DNA from: Gemmatimonadota bacterium
GTDB taxonomy: Bacteria; Gemmatimonadota; Gemmatimonadetes; Gemmatimonadales; GWC2-71-9
Length of the DNA stretch: 34,416 nt
Assembly: GCA_029863245.1 (NCBI GenBank)
Contig: JAOTVV010000031.1
Location: forward strand, 1-34,416
Reading direction: 5' to 3'
Shown here: positions 23,432 through 31,360 of the stretch, piece by piece
How the letters are laid out: each line of letters opens with the position of its first letter
Numbering within the stretch: the first letter of the stretch is position 1
Translations under genes and position numbers: made by a program
Notes under the pieces: model-generated
What the model was told of the DNA's origin: nothing
Databases searched by the model: none
Seen by the model: the letters and a program-made list of their open reading frames with translations, nothing else

Positions 23432-25299
23432 TCTTCACCAAGAATCCGAAGAGGATCCGGGTGATGTTCACCCCGTTTCGAGACGGGCTCCAGAGCACGT
23501 TCGGCGGGAAGGTGCGGCTCACGGATTTCCTCCCGGCCATGGAGCTGGCCGCCCGGTCGGGCGTCCGTCACTTCGAGTTCGGTGGCGGAGCGCGGTTCCA
23601 GGCCCCGCTCTTCTACCTCGGCGAGGATCCGTTCGAGGACATGCAGAAGATGCGGGAAGCCGTCGGGCCGGACGTCGATCTCCAGATCCTGACCCGGTCC
23701 GTCTCAGGCGTCACCCTGACCACCCAGTCGCTCGAGGCGCTGCGGCTCCAGGCCAAGCTCATGAAGGCGAGCGGGACCACCTGGGACCGTAACTTCGACT
23801 ACATGAACGATGTCCGAAACCTGGTGAATACCGGCCGGCCCATCGTGGATGCCGGCATGCACCATCAGGCCGCGATCGCGCTCATGGGACTCCCGTTCTA
23901 CTCCGAGACGGTGCACACCGCAGAATTCTACGTCGACATCGGCCGGCGACTGCTGAAGAGTGACATCCAGATCGACAGCATCTGCCTGAAGGATGCGAGC
24001 GGCACCACCGATCCGAAGACCATCTATGACGCCGCCGTTGGGCTCAAGAAGATCATGCCGCCCGAGATGCCGCTCTGGATGCACACGCACGACACGGCGA
24101 GCACGGCGGTGAGTTGCTACATGGCAGCGATCGCCGGTGGCGCCGACGGCGTCGACGTCTCCGTACGCCCGCTCGCGAGCGGCACCGTGCAGCCCGACGC
24201 GCGCGCCGTCGCGCACGCCCTCAAGGGGACGGGATATTCCCTCGATCTCGACATCGGCAAGATGCCCGAGATCGAGAGCATGCTGGCGGAACTCCTCACG
24301 GACTACGACTTCAATCCCACGACGACCACCGCCGACGCCCGCGTGTTGGGGTTTCCCATGCCGGGCGGCGCCATCGGACCGAACGTCCACATGATGGCGA
24401 AGGCGGGGATCCTCGACCGCTACGGTGAGGTGTTGGCCGAGTTCCCGGTGGTGGTGGAGGCCGGCGGCGCGTGGACCAGCGTGACCCCCGGGAGCCAGCA
24501 GTACTGGCTCCAGGCGTTCAACAACGTGCTCTACGGGCGGTGGAAGAAGATCGATCCCGGGTACGGCAAGGCGGTGTTGGGCTACTTCGGCAAAACCCCG
24601 CTGCCACCCGATCCCGAGGTGGTGAAGCGAGCGTCCGAAGAGCTCAAGCTGAGCGTGTTCGAGGGAGATCCGCTCGAGGCCGCACCGAACAACATCGGGC
24701 CGGCCAGGCAGGCGCTCGAGGAGCGCGGGCTCCCCGTTACCGACCAGAACGTCTTCTTGGTGGTGGCGTCGATGGTGCCGGGAAAGAAGATGGACCTGAA
24801 TGAGGGGATTCGCCTCCTGAGCGGCAACCCGAAAATCGACGTCCCACTCAAGAAGAAAGAGACACCGGCGGCGCGAGAGCCAGCGACTCCCCAGGGTCCT
24901 CCCATGGCGGCCGCCACGCCGATGCCGACAGGGCCGATCGTCACGCGCTGCACGGTCGAGGAAAACGGTACCAAACGCACGTTCACAATCACGCTGGAGC
25001 CGGCTGGTGCCGCAGCGTCGTCGCCGTCGGGCGGGACAGCCGCATTGGCCACCACCGCACCACGGTCGGCAACCGGGCAGCTCACACCCGTGTATTCAAC
25101 GTTCGCGGGATCCGTCGAGATCGTCGACATCAAGGTGAAGGTGGGCCAGACCGTGACCGCCGGCAGCGTGCTCGCTCAGGTCGAGGCCATGAAGGCGACT
25201 CACGATATCAAGTCGCCCTGTGCCGGCACCGTGGCGGAGATCCTCGCGAAGGTCGGTGACGAGATCGATTCCTCGAAGCCCATCGTGACGATCGCCTAG
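23428..25299 (+). CDS. oadA: Biotin-containing carboxyltransferase subunit of a Na+-pumping decarboxylase (OadA-like)
   Basis: A 623-residue protein. The N-terminal carboxyltransferase TIM barrel shows MFTPFRDGLQST, the catalytic-lysine region CLKDASGTT, the metal-binding HTHDT and the PLASGTVQPD segment. A proline/alanine linker (about residues 475-560) leads to a C-terminal biotinyl domain with VEAMKAT, where Lys589 is the predicted biotin site; the residue after it is Ala rather than the common Met. The subunit transfers CO2 from its substrate, most likely oxaloacetate, to biotin for decarboxylation by OadB. Pyruvate carboxylase subunit B is a related alternative, but the adjacent membrane subunits argue for the Na+ pump. 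It overlaps oadG by four bases and oadB follows after 11 bp. Confidence 0.93.
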   Translation: MIFTKNPKRIRVMFTPFRDGLQSTFGGKVRLTDFLPAMELAARSGVRHFEFGGGARFQAPLFYLGEDPFEDMQKMREAVGPDVDLQILTRSVSGVTLTTQSLEALRLQAKLMKASGTTWDRNFDYMNDVRNLVNTGRPIVDAGMHHQAAIALMGLPFYSETVHTAEFYVDIGRRLLKSDIQIDSICLKDASGTTDPKTIYDAAVGLKKIMPPEMPLWMHTHDTASTAVSCYMAAIAGGADGVDVSVRPLASGTVQPDARAVAHALKGTGYSLDLDIGKMPEIESMLAELLTDYDFNPTTTTADARVLGFPMPGGAIGPNVHMMAKAGILDRYGEVLAEFPVVVEAGGAWTSVTPGSQQYWLQAFNNVLYGRWKKIDPGYGKAVLGYFGKTPLPPDPEVVKRASEELKLSVFEGDPLEAAPNNIGPARQALEERGLPVTDQNVFLVVASMVPGKKMDLNEGIRLLSGNPKIDVPLKKKETPAAREPATPQGPPMAAATPMPTGPIVTRCTVEENGTKRTFTITLEPAGAAASSPSGGTAALATTAPRSATGQLTPVYSTFAGSVEIVDIKVKVGQTVTAGSVLAQVEAMKATHDIKSPCAGTVAEILAKVGDEIDSSKPIVTIA

Positions 25300-25310
25300 G
25301 GCCGACGCCG

Positions 25311-26432
25311 ATGGACACCCTGGTCGACCTCGTCCAGCAGTCTGGGCTCGCCAATCTGCGGCTCGGCAACGCCGTGATGTTCGTCGTGGCCGGCGTGCTG
25401 ATCTATCTCGCCGTCCGCAAGCAGTACGAGCCCCTGCTCCTGATCCCCATCGGATTCGGCGCGCTCTTGGCCAATCTCCCCCTGGCGGACATGGGGTCCT
25501 ACGGGGAGGGGATCATCGCCCTGATCTACGAGTCGGGTATCCGAACCGAGCTCCTGCCGCCCCTCATCTTCCTCGGGATCGGCGCGCTCACGGATTTCCG
25601 GCCGCTGCTGGGTCGACCGCTCACCTTCCTGCTCGGCGCCGCGGCCCAGCTCGGAATCTTCGCCGCTGCCTTGATCGCCGCCTTCCTGCTCGGGTTCACA
25701 CCCAAGGAGGCGGCGTCGATCGGCATCATCGGCGGCGCGGACGGCCCCACATCGATCTTCCTCGCCTCACAGCTCGCGCCGCACCTCCTCGGCCCAATCG
25801 CGGTCGCGGCGTACAGCTACATGTCACTCGTGCCCATCATCCAGCCACCCATCCTGCGGCTCCTGACCACGCGGGCGGAACGGGCGATCGACATGCCGCA
25901 GGCCATCCCAGTCTCGCGCACGGCGGTGGTCCTCTTCCCCATCGTCACGGGGCTCCTGGCGTCGCTCGCGGTACCGACCAGCGCCCCCCTGGTCGGCATG
26001 TTGATGTTCGGCAACCTGCTCCGGGAGAGCGGCGTCACCGAGCGGCTGCGAAAGACGGCAGGCGGCGCGCTCATCGACATCGTGACCATTTTCCTCGGTC
26101 TCGCGGTGGGCGCGACCATGGACGCCGAGCATTTTGTGAACTACCGAACGCTTTTGATCCTCGTCTTGGGCGCGGTGGCGTTCGCGTTCAGCACGGCTGG
26201 CGGCATCGTCTTCGCCAAGGGTCTGAACCTGGTGCTGCGCCACAAGATCAACCCGTGCATCGGGGCGGCGGGCGTGTCGGCGGTTCCCATGTCGGCCCGG
26301 GTCGTCCAGCGGTTCGTTTCCGAAGAGACCGACGGTCGGGTGAACCCGCTCATGCCCGCCATGGGGCCCAACGTGGCGGGCGTCATCGGCTCCGCCGTGG
26401 CGGCAGGGGTGTTCCTGGCGCTACTGCAATAG
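25311..26432 (+). CDS. oadB: Na+-translocating decarboxylase beta subunit (OadB-like)
   Basis: A 373-residue polytopic protein with about nine membrane helices. Family signatures include IGGADGPTSIFLASQLAPHL (near residue 140), SYMSLVPIIQPPILR, the conserved FGNLLRESGVTERL and the C-terminal NPLMPAMGPNVAGVIGSA. This subunit decarboxylates carboxybiotin and uses the free energy to move Na+ out of the cell. It lies 11 bp after oadA and completes the oadG-oadA-oadB order. The ribosome binding site is weak (AGGG), consistent with translation coupled to oadA. No obvious terminator follows before the possible malic-enzyme promoter. Confidence 0.94.
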   Translation: MDTLVDLVQQSGLANLRLGNAVMFVVAGVLIYLAVRKQYEPLLLIPIGFGALLANLPLADMGSYGEGIIALIYESGIRTELLPPLIFLGIGALTDFRPLLGRPLTFLLGAAAQLGIFAAALIAAFLLGFTPKEAASIGIIGGADGPTSIFLASQLAPHLLGPIAVAAYSYMSLVPIIQPPILRLLTTRAERAIDMPQAIPVSRTAVVLFPIVTGLLASLAVPTSAPLVGMLMFGNLLRESGVTERLRKTAGGALIDIVTIFLGLAVGATMDAEHFVNYRTLLILVLGAVAFAFSTAGGIVFAKGLNLVLRHKINPCIGAAGVSAVPMSARVVQRFVSEETDGRVNPLMPAMGPNVAGVIGSAVAAGVFLALLQ

Positions 26433-26517
26433 GCCTCAGATCTGACTCCACGTCGCCCCGGGGAGGCCGGCGCGGTCTCCGGGACGTCTATGAAGGCTTG
26501 TTCAGCACCACTTCCGC

Positions 26518-26548
26518 TTGCGCTTACCCCCCGGTACGTAGGTATGAA
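26518..26548 (+). promoter_or_regulatory. Candidate promoter of the malic enzyme gene
   Basis: TTGCGC (26518-26523) and TATGAA (26543-26548) are separated by 19 bases in a locally AT-richer stretch of the 142-bp gap after oadB. The implied start of transcription is near 26555. A ribosome binding site, AAGGG, lies just before the GTG at 26575. Confidence 0.3.
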
Positions 26549-26574
26549 TACTCTGGTGGGTCTAAGGGCTCACC

Positions 26575-28281
26575 GTGACCGCGCTCATCGGCGCACTCGA
26601 ACCGTTCTTCGTTTCGCAGACGAGATCATCTATGACAAAGACAGGAAAACTCCCGAAGCGCTTTCCTAAAGGCGTGGAACTGCTGCAGGATCCCCGGTTG
26701 AACAAGGGGACCGCATTCACCCAAGACGAGCGCGACGAGCTCAAGCTGCATGGCCTGCTCCCCCCACGCGTGAACACGCTTCAGGAACAGGTCGACCGGG
26801 TGCTCGAGAACTTCCGCCACAAACCCACGCCGCTCGAGAAGTACATCTTCATGATCGGCCTGCAGGATCGGAACGAGACCCTCTTCTATCGCACCGTGAT
26901 CGACAACATTCACGAGATGATGCCGATCATCTACACCCCCACCGTGGGAGAAGCGTGCGCCAAGTTCGGACATATTTTCCGCCGGGCGCGAGGCTTGTAC
27001 ATCACGGCCAACGATCGCGGACGCATAGCCAAGATCCTTCGCAACTGGCCCACGCGGGACGTGGCCATCATCGTCGTCACCGACGGGGAGCGCATTCTGG
27101 GCCTCGGCGATCTCGGCGCCGACGGCATGGGGATCCCGGTCGGCAAGCTGTCGCTCTACACGGCCTGTGCCGGTGTCGATCCCAGCCTCGCGCTTCCAAT
27201 CACGATCGACGTCGGGACGAACAATGAGGCGCTGCTCAAGGATCCCCTGTACATCGGGCTCAAGCAGGAGCGCCTGCGGGGGAAGCCGTACGATCAGCTC
27301 ATGGCGGAGTTCATTCGCGCAGCGAGAAAGACCTTCACGGGTACGCTGATCCAATTCGAGGACTTCGCCACCGGCAACGCGTTTGGGCTGCTGAAGAAGT
27401 ACCGCGACAAGATCTGCACCTTCAACGACGATATCCAGGGCACCGCCGCCGTGACGCTCGCGGCCCTTCTCGGTGCCACCCGGATCACCGGCCAGGACCT
27501 CAAGCAGCAGCGTCTCCTGTTCCTCGGCGCGGGGGAGGCCGGCACCGGTATCGCCGATCTCGTGGCGTCCGCCATGGTACGGGAGGGCGCCGATCCCGAC
27601 GAAGCCAGGGATCGCATGTGGTTCTTCGATTCCAAGGGATTGGTGGTAAAGTCGCGGAAGGACCTCGCGTCCCACAAGAAGCCCTACGCCCGCAAGGGTG
27701 ATTTCCTGACGGATCTTCTCGCGGCCGTCCGAGAGAGCCGGCCGACGGCCCTCATCGGCGTCTCCGGCAAGGCACAGTCGTTTACCGAACGGGTGGTGCG
27801 GGAGATGGCGACGATCAACGCACGACCGATCGTCTTCGCGCTTTCCAACCCTACGTCGCAGGCGGAATGCACGGCCGAGCAGGCGTATGCCTGGACGGAC
27901 GGACGGGGGATCTATGCGAGCGGCAGCCCGTTTGACCCCGTGATCACCCAGGGGAAACGGCATGTGCCTACCCAGAGCAACAACGCATACATCTTTCCGG
28001 GGCTCGGGCTTGGGGTCATTCTCTCGGGCGCGCGCCACGTCACCGACGAGATGTTCTACACGGCGGCACGCAAGGTGGCCAACATGACCACCGAGAGCAT
28101 GCTGGCGCAGGGGTCGACCCTGCCACCGTTGGACAAGATCCGCGACGTCTCGGCGACGATCGCGACCGCCGTAGCGGAGTATGCGTGGGACGAGGGCCTA
28201 GCGACGAAGAATCGTCCCGCGGACATCATGGGCTACGTTCGGGCCAACATGTACGGCGCACAGTACGACACGTACGTCTGA
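26575..28281 (+). CDS. NAD-type malic enzyme (oxaloacetate-decarboxylating)
   Basis: A protein of 568 residues, close to the 565 of E. coli MaeA. It oxidatively decarboxylates malate to pyruvate with NAD+. Motifs in order are LNKGTAFTQDERDEL, NETLFYRTVIDN, MPIIYTPTVGEACAKF, VVTDGERILGLGDLG, MGIPVGKLSLYTACAGVDP, IDVGTNNEALLKDPLYIG, FEDFATGNAFGLLKKY, the metal-site FNDDIQGTAA and the nucleotide-binding LFLGAGEAGTGIADL. The GTG at 26575 has AAGGG six bases upstream; the ATG at 26632 would shorten the poorly conserved N-terminus by 19 residues and is a real alternative. Co-location with the OadGAB pump places malate, oxaloacetate and pyruvate conversion together. Confidence 0.94.
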   Translation: MTALIGALEPFFVSQTRSSMTKTGKLPKRFPKGVELLQDPRLNKGTAFTQDERDELKLHGLLPPRVNTLQEQVDRVLENFRHKPTPLEKYIFMIGLQDRNETLFYRTVIDNIHEMMPIIYTPTVGEACAKFGHIFRRARGLYITANDRGRIAKILRNWPTRDVAIIVVTDGERILGLGDLGADGMGIPVGKLSLYTACAGVDPSLALPITIDVGTNNEALLKDPLYIGLKQERLRGKPYDQLMAEFIRAARKTFTGTLIQFEDFATGNAFGLLKKYRDKICTFNDDIQGTAAVTLAALLGATRITGQDLKQQRLLFLGAGEAGTGIADLVASAMVREGADPDEARDRMWFFDSKGLVVKSRKDLASHKKPYARKGDFLTDLLAAVRESRPTALIGVSGKAQSFTERVVREMATINARPIVFALSNPTSQAECTAEQAYAWTDGRGIYASGSPFDPVITQGKRHVPTQSNNAYIFPGLGLGVILSGARHVTDEMFYTAARKVANMTTESMLAQGSTLPPLDKIRDVSATIATAVAEYAWDEGLATKNRPADIMGYVRANMYGAQYDTYV

Positions 28282-28329
28282 GGTGCTGGACGCCGTCTCA
28301 GCGGCATCCTTCCGAACGGAGGCAGTCGT

Positions 28330-28359
28330 AGCGGCGGCCGTCAGAGGACGGCCGCCGCT
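28330..28359. terminator. Strong stem-loop between convergent malic enzyme and M55 genes
   Basis: A perfect 13-pair stem, AGCGGCGGCCGTC with GACGGCCGCCGCT, closes on an AGAG loop. It lies midway between the stop of the forward gene (28281) and the stop of the reverse gene (28365). It has no T-tract but is the most stable hairpin in the window. Confidence 0.65.
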
Positions 28360-28364
28360 CGCAT

Positions 28365-29279
28365 CTACGGCTGCAATCCAACCTCGTAGCTGAGCAGGAA
28401 CTCCAGAAACCGCGAGACCTCCAGCATGTCACGGCCGATGAACCGAATGCTGTGTGCGTCGGTTCGCTCGACCTGCGGCAGGTAGGCGAGGAGTTGGGAC
28501 GGCCGATAGCTCTTGAAGCGCACGTCCAGCGTGACCGGGCGCTCGAGTCGCCACGGTCGAAACTCCGCTCGGCGCCGGACGGCCGCCGCCACCCGCTCCT
28601 CGATCAGCCGAGCGGCCGCGGCTGGGGTGAGCGTGCGCGCCGAATGAAAGCCATAGTTCCACTTGACCTCGACGGTTTCTACCCTGCCCAACAGGGTCTG
28701 CGCTTCGGCGACGGCGGCGTCATCGCCGGTCACCACGAGCACTGGCACGCCGAACTCGCCGGCAATCGCTGCGCTGAGCCCGGCCTCTGGCACCGAGCGC
28801 CCGTTCACTCGTACGTCGGCGAGGTTCGCACTGGAGAGCGTGTGCGCCCGCACACCGTCGGGGTTCGTGGTCCCCGCGTGGTAGCCGATTAGCACGGCAC
28901 CCATAAAGGTGGAATCGAGGCCTTCCATCATCATGAGGGGCCGTGGCCATGACCGCACCACCGTTACATCGTCTGGTAACAGCTCGAGCAACAGGTTCTG
29001 CCCATTGCCATGGGAGTCGCTGATCACGATCTCCCCGACGCCCGCCGCGCGCGCTCCGCGAATGGCGGCGAGCACTTCCTGCGTCATGAACTCACGGAAC
29101 CGCTCGTACTCGAACCCGCCGGGCCCGAGCTGCTCACCGGTGACGACGCCCGCCAAACCCTCCATGTCGGCCGAGATGTAGAGTTTTGGCTGGACGCTCT
29201 GTGCCGCGAGCGTCTGCGATCCCAGGAGCAGACACCCGACGAGCGCCTGCCACCGCCGAATCCGTCCGTCGAATCGCAC
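28365..29279 (-). CDS. Exported M55-family metallopeptidase (DppA-like D-aminopeptidase)
   Basis: A protein of 304 residues from the GTG at 29279, preceded by GGAGG six bases upstream. A signal peptide (WQALVGCLLLGSQTLA, cleavage near AAQ) precedes an M55 fold: the zinc-site LYISADMEGLAGVV, EIVISDSHGNGQN, FMGAVLIGYHAGT and the later GVPVLVVTGDDAAVAEA. M55 enzymes are self-compartmentalising zinc D-aminopeptidases, known from Bacillus DppA, that release D-amino acids from peptides. The Bacillus enzyme is cytoplasmic, so a signal peptide suggests periplasmic use, perhaps on peptidoglycan fragments. The start is one base after the dodecin stop, implying coupled translation. Confidence 0.88.
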   Translation of the reverse strand: MRFDGRIRRWQALVGCLLLGSQTLAAQSVQPKLYISADMEGLAGVVTGEQLGPGGFEYERFREFMTQEVLAAIRGARAAGVGEIVISDSHGNGQNLLLELLPDDVTVVRSWPRPLMMMEGLDSTFMGAVLIGYHAGTTNPDGVRAHTLSSANLADVRVNGRSVPEAGLSAAIAGEFGVPVLVVTGDDAAVAEAQTLLGRVETVEVKWNYGFHSARTLTPAAAARLIEERVAAAVRRRAEFRPWRLERPVTLDVRFKSYRPSQLLAYLPQVERTDAHSIRFIGRDMLEVSRFLEFLLSYEVGLQP

Positions 29280-29280
29280 G

Positions 29281-29490
29281 TCAGTCCTCCAGCGTGAATC
29301 CGACCTTTAGGATCACCTGCCAGTGCTCGACCTCCCCCTTCTCGATATGACCTCGGATCTGCTGGACCTCGAACCACCGCATGTTCCGGACGGTACGCTT
29401 GGCACGAGCGACGGCATTCTGAATCGCGCGCTCGAGGCTTTCGGGAGACGTGCCCACGAGTTCGGTGAGCTTGTAGACGTGATCGGTCAT
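29281..29490 (-). CDS. Dodecin-family flavin-binding protein
   Basis: A 69-residue protein, the usual dodecin size. [25 protein letters not shown]-like [38 protein letters not shown] and [12 protein letters not shown] match the family throughout. Trp in MRWFEV and Gln in EVQQIRG correspond to conserved flavin-contact positions. Dodecins form hollow dodecamers that store or buffer riboflavin, FMN or FAD. The ATG at 29490 has AGGAG six bases upstream; a longer frame to 29619 lacks homology. It is the first gene of a two-gene unit with the M55 peptidase and diverges from the K+ channel gene. Confidence 0.94.
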   Translation of the reverse strand: MTDHVYKLTELVGTSPESLERAIQNAVARAKRTVRNMRWFEVQQIRGHIEKGEVEHWQVILKVGFTLED

Positions 29491-29579
29491 GGCGAGCTCC
29501 TGCGGTGAGGGACGAGCAAGCGGATGCGAGCCCAACTTACGTCCCACCGTCGACGCCGGCCAGGACGGGTCCAGCCGGC

Positions 29580-29609
29580 TTGCGACGGTCCCGCTGCCTC
29601 CGCTACCTT
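29580..29609 (+). promoter_or_regulatory. Candidate promoter of the K+ channel gene
   Basis: TTGCGA (29580-29585) and TACCTT (29604-29609) are 18 bases apart, each with four of six consensus matches. The start codon of the channel is about 55 bases beyond the implied transcription start. A 12-codon frame at 29636-29674 lies in the leader. Confidence 0.28.
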
Positions 29610-29670
29610 CGCCGAGCACTTACCATCGGACGGGCATGAACCAGCGCCGCTCCAGCTCCGAGACCAGCAG

Positions 29671-30705
29671 ATGAGTCGTCGCGACCCACGGATGCGCGCT
29701 CCGCAGCACCGCATGCGACGCACGCTCCTCCGCTTCGCGCTCGCCTACCTGTCGGTGATCGCGGCGGGCACCGTTGGATACGTGATGATCGAGGGGTGGA
29801 GCGTCGTCGAGTCGGCGTACATGACCGTCATCACGCTCTCGACGGTCGGATTTGGGGAAGTACGACCACTCTCGCTGTCGGGACAGGTCTTCACGGCGGC
29901 GCTCATCGTAGCCGGGGTGGGTGCCGTTACCTATCTCTTTGCCGCGATCAGTCAATACATCATCAGTGGCGAGCTTTCGGGCTCCCTACGGAAGGCACGC
30001 ATGCAGCAACGCATCGATGCCCTCTCGGGGCACTACATCATTTGCGGATACGGGCGCGTGGGCCAGCAGGTCGTCGACGACCTCGTCGAGGCCGGCTCGC
30101 CGTGCGTGGTCATCGAGGAAGACGCGGACGCCATGCGGGAAGCGCCGGATCGCATGCCCCACATACTGGGTGACGCGTCGGACGACGATACGCTCCACAG
30201 CGCCGCCATCGACCGCGCCAACGGCCTGGTGGCCGCCACGGGCAACGATGCCACGAACCTGTTTATCACCCTGACGGCTCGAACGCTCAGTCCCAACCTG
30301 TGCATCGTGGCACGCGCGAACCAGCCGGCCACCGAGCCCAAGCTCCGGCGAGCCGGGGCGACCCACGTGATCTCACCGTACAAGATCAGCGGACGTCGGA
30401 TCGCGCGGCAACTTCTGAACCCAATAGTCACCGACTTCCTCGACGTCGTCATGCACCTCGGCAATCTCGAGCTGTTGCTCGAGGAGTGCACCGTGCGGCC
30501 GGGGAGTCGCTTGGCAGGCAAGACAGTTGCGGAGGCCGAGGTCCGCAGGCACACGGGAGCCAACGTGCTCGCGATCCGACGCCACGACGAAGAGGGGGTC
30601 CTCACCAATCCGCCGGCCGACATGCGGTTCGAGTCCGGGGACGTGCTCTTCGCGCTGGGTACCCAGGCGCAGCTCTCGGCCCTGGCCACGATGTCGGGTC
30701 AATGA
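29671..30705 (+). CDS. Two-helix potassium channel with RCK (TrkA-N/TrkA-C) domains
   Basis: A protein of 344 residues. Two membrane helices (FALAYLSVIAAGTVGYVMI and FTAALIVAGVGAVTYLFAA) flank a pore loop with the filter TVITLSTVGFGEV, GFG in place of the more common GYG. A TrkA-N Rossmann domain follows, with HYIICGYGRVGQQVVDDL and the acidic ribose-binding VIEEDAD, then a TrkA-C domain to the end (ADMRFESGDVLFALGTQAQL). Such channels pass K+ and are gated by ligands such as nucleotides or Ca2+ on the RCK ring. The ATG at 29671 lacks a clear ribosome binding site and overlaps the TGA of a tiny upstream frame; ATGs at 29692 and 29713 are alternatives. Confidence 0.9.
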   Translation: MSRRDPRMRAPQHRMRRTLLRFALAYLSVIAAGTVGYVMIEGWSVVESAYMTVITLSTVGFGEVRPLSLSGQVFTAALIVAGVGAVTYLFAAISQYIISGELSGSLRKARMQQRIDALSGHYIICGYGRVGQQVVDDLVEAGSPCVVIEEDADAMREAPDRMPHILGDASDDDTLHSAAIDRANGLVAATGNDATNLFITLTARTLSPNLCIVARANQPATEPKLRRAGATHVISPYKISGRRIARQLLNPIVTDFLDVVMHLGNLELLLEECTVRPGSRLAGKTVAEAEVRRHTGANVLAIRRHDEEGVLTNPPADMRFESGDVLFALGTQAQLSALATMSGQ

Positions 30706-30733
30706 ACTGAGGGCGTCCGGCGCTCCGCCAATA

Positions 30734-30768
30734 CGAACGGCCGGATCCCAAAGGAACCCGGCCGTTCG
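30734..30768. terminator. Stem-loop between convergent channel and cytochrome genes
   Basis: CGAACGGCCGG (30734-30744) pairs perfectly with CCGGCCGTTCG (30758-30768) around a 13-base loop. It lies between the channel stop (30705) and the cytochrome stop (30788). Confidence 0.6.
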
Positions 30769-30787
30769 CGTGTGCCTGAGGCGATCG

Positions 30788-31321
30788 CTACTGGCTGATG
30801 GACCCCGTAAACAGGTAGTCGTTCGCTGCCTGCGACGCATGGCAGCCCTGACACCCCGGCACTCGGCCCGACGCTTCGACCGTACCGCTTGCGAGACGTT
30901 TGACGAAGAACCAGTTGCCGAAATCCGGATTGTACCCAGGCGACTTGTACATGATGGTGATCGCCGCCAGCGTGCTGTCAGGCATGTAGTTCTCCTTCAC
31001 GACCACCGCGCCCGCCGGCATCCGTCCCGCCTTGTTGGTGACGGCATCCAGGGCCACGGAATTGAGATAGGTCGTCAAGAGCATGCCATGCGGCTCGGTG
31101 CCCTTGTACAGCTTGGCCTTTCCGGGCCACAGCGGCCAGGTGGTGCGATAGCCCGCCTGCTCGACGTGGGCCCACAGCGCACTCGCCGTGGTATCGGGGC
31201 TCGCCACCTGCACCTGTGCCGGCGGCGGGGTCCCCTCCTGCGGCTCAGCCCGCTCGTCCTGGGCGCACGCGCCAAGTCCGAGCACGCCAATGGCTGCCAC
31301 TGCGGTGATGAATCTGGACAT
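30788..31321 (-). CDS. Cytochrome P460-like c-type heme lipoprotein
   Basis: A protein of 177 residues. The N-terminus is a lipoprotein signal with the lipobox LGLGAC, so the mature protein probably starts at Cys19 and is membrane-tethered outside the cytoplasm. The body has AGAVVVKENYMPDSTLAAIT, the family segment MYKSPGYNPDFGNWFF and the heme-binding CQGCH (Cys157, Cys160, His161) followed by ASQAANDYLF. This order is that of the cytochrome P460 family, some of which oxidise hydroxylamine. The lysine of MYKSPGY is a candidate for the heme-crosslinking residue, unproven here. AAGGGAA precedes the ATG. It may be cotranscribed with the M28 peptidase 39 bp upstream. Confidence 0.85.
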   Translation of the reverse strand: MSRFITAVAAIGVLGLGACAQDERAEPQEGTPPPAQVQVASPDTTASALWAHVEQAGYRTTWPLWPGKAKLYKGTEPHGMLLTTYLNSVALDAVTNKAGRMPAGAVVVKENYMPDSTLAAITIMYKSPGYNPDFGNWFFVKRLASGTVEASGRVPGCQGCHASQAANDYLFTGSISQ

Positions 31322-31360
31322 GCAATTCCCTTCGCTGATGGATGAAGTGCAAGCACTCGT

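Noticed and set aside
26626..28038. Long reverse-strand frame opposite the malic enzyme gene
   Set aside because: It mirrors a highly conserved forward gene; the translation has no family motifs and arises from GC-rich codon bias.
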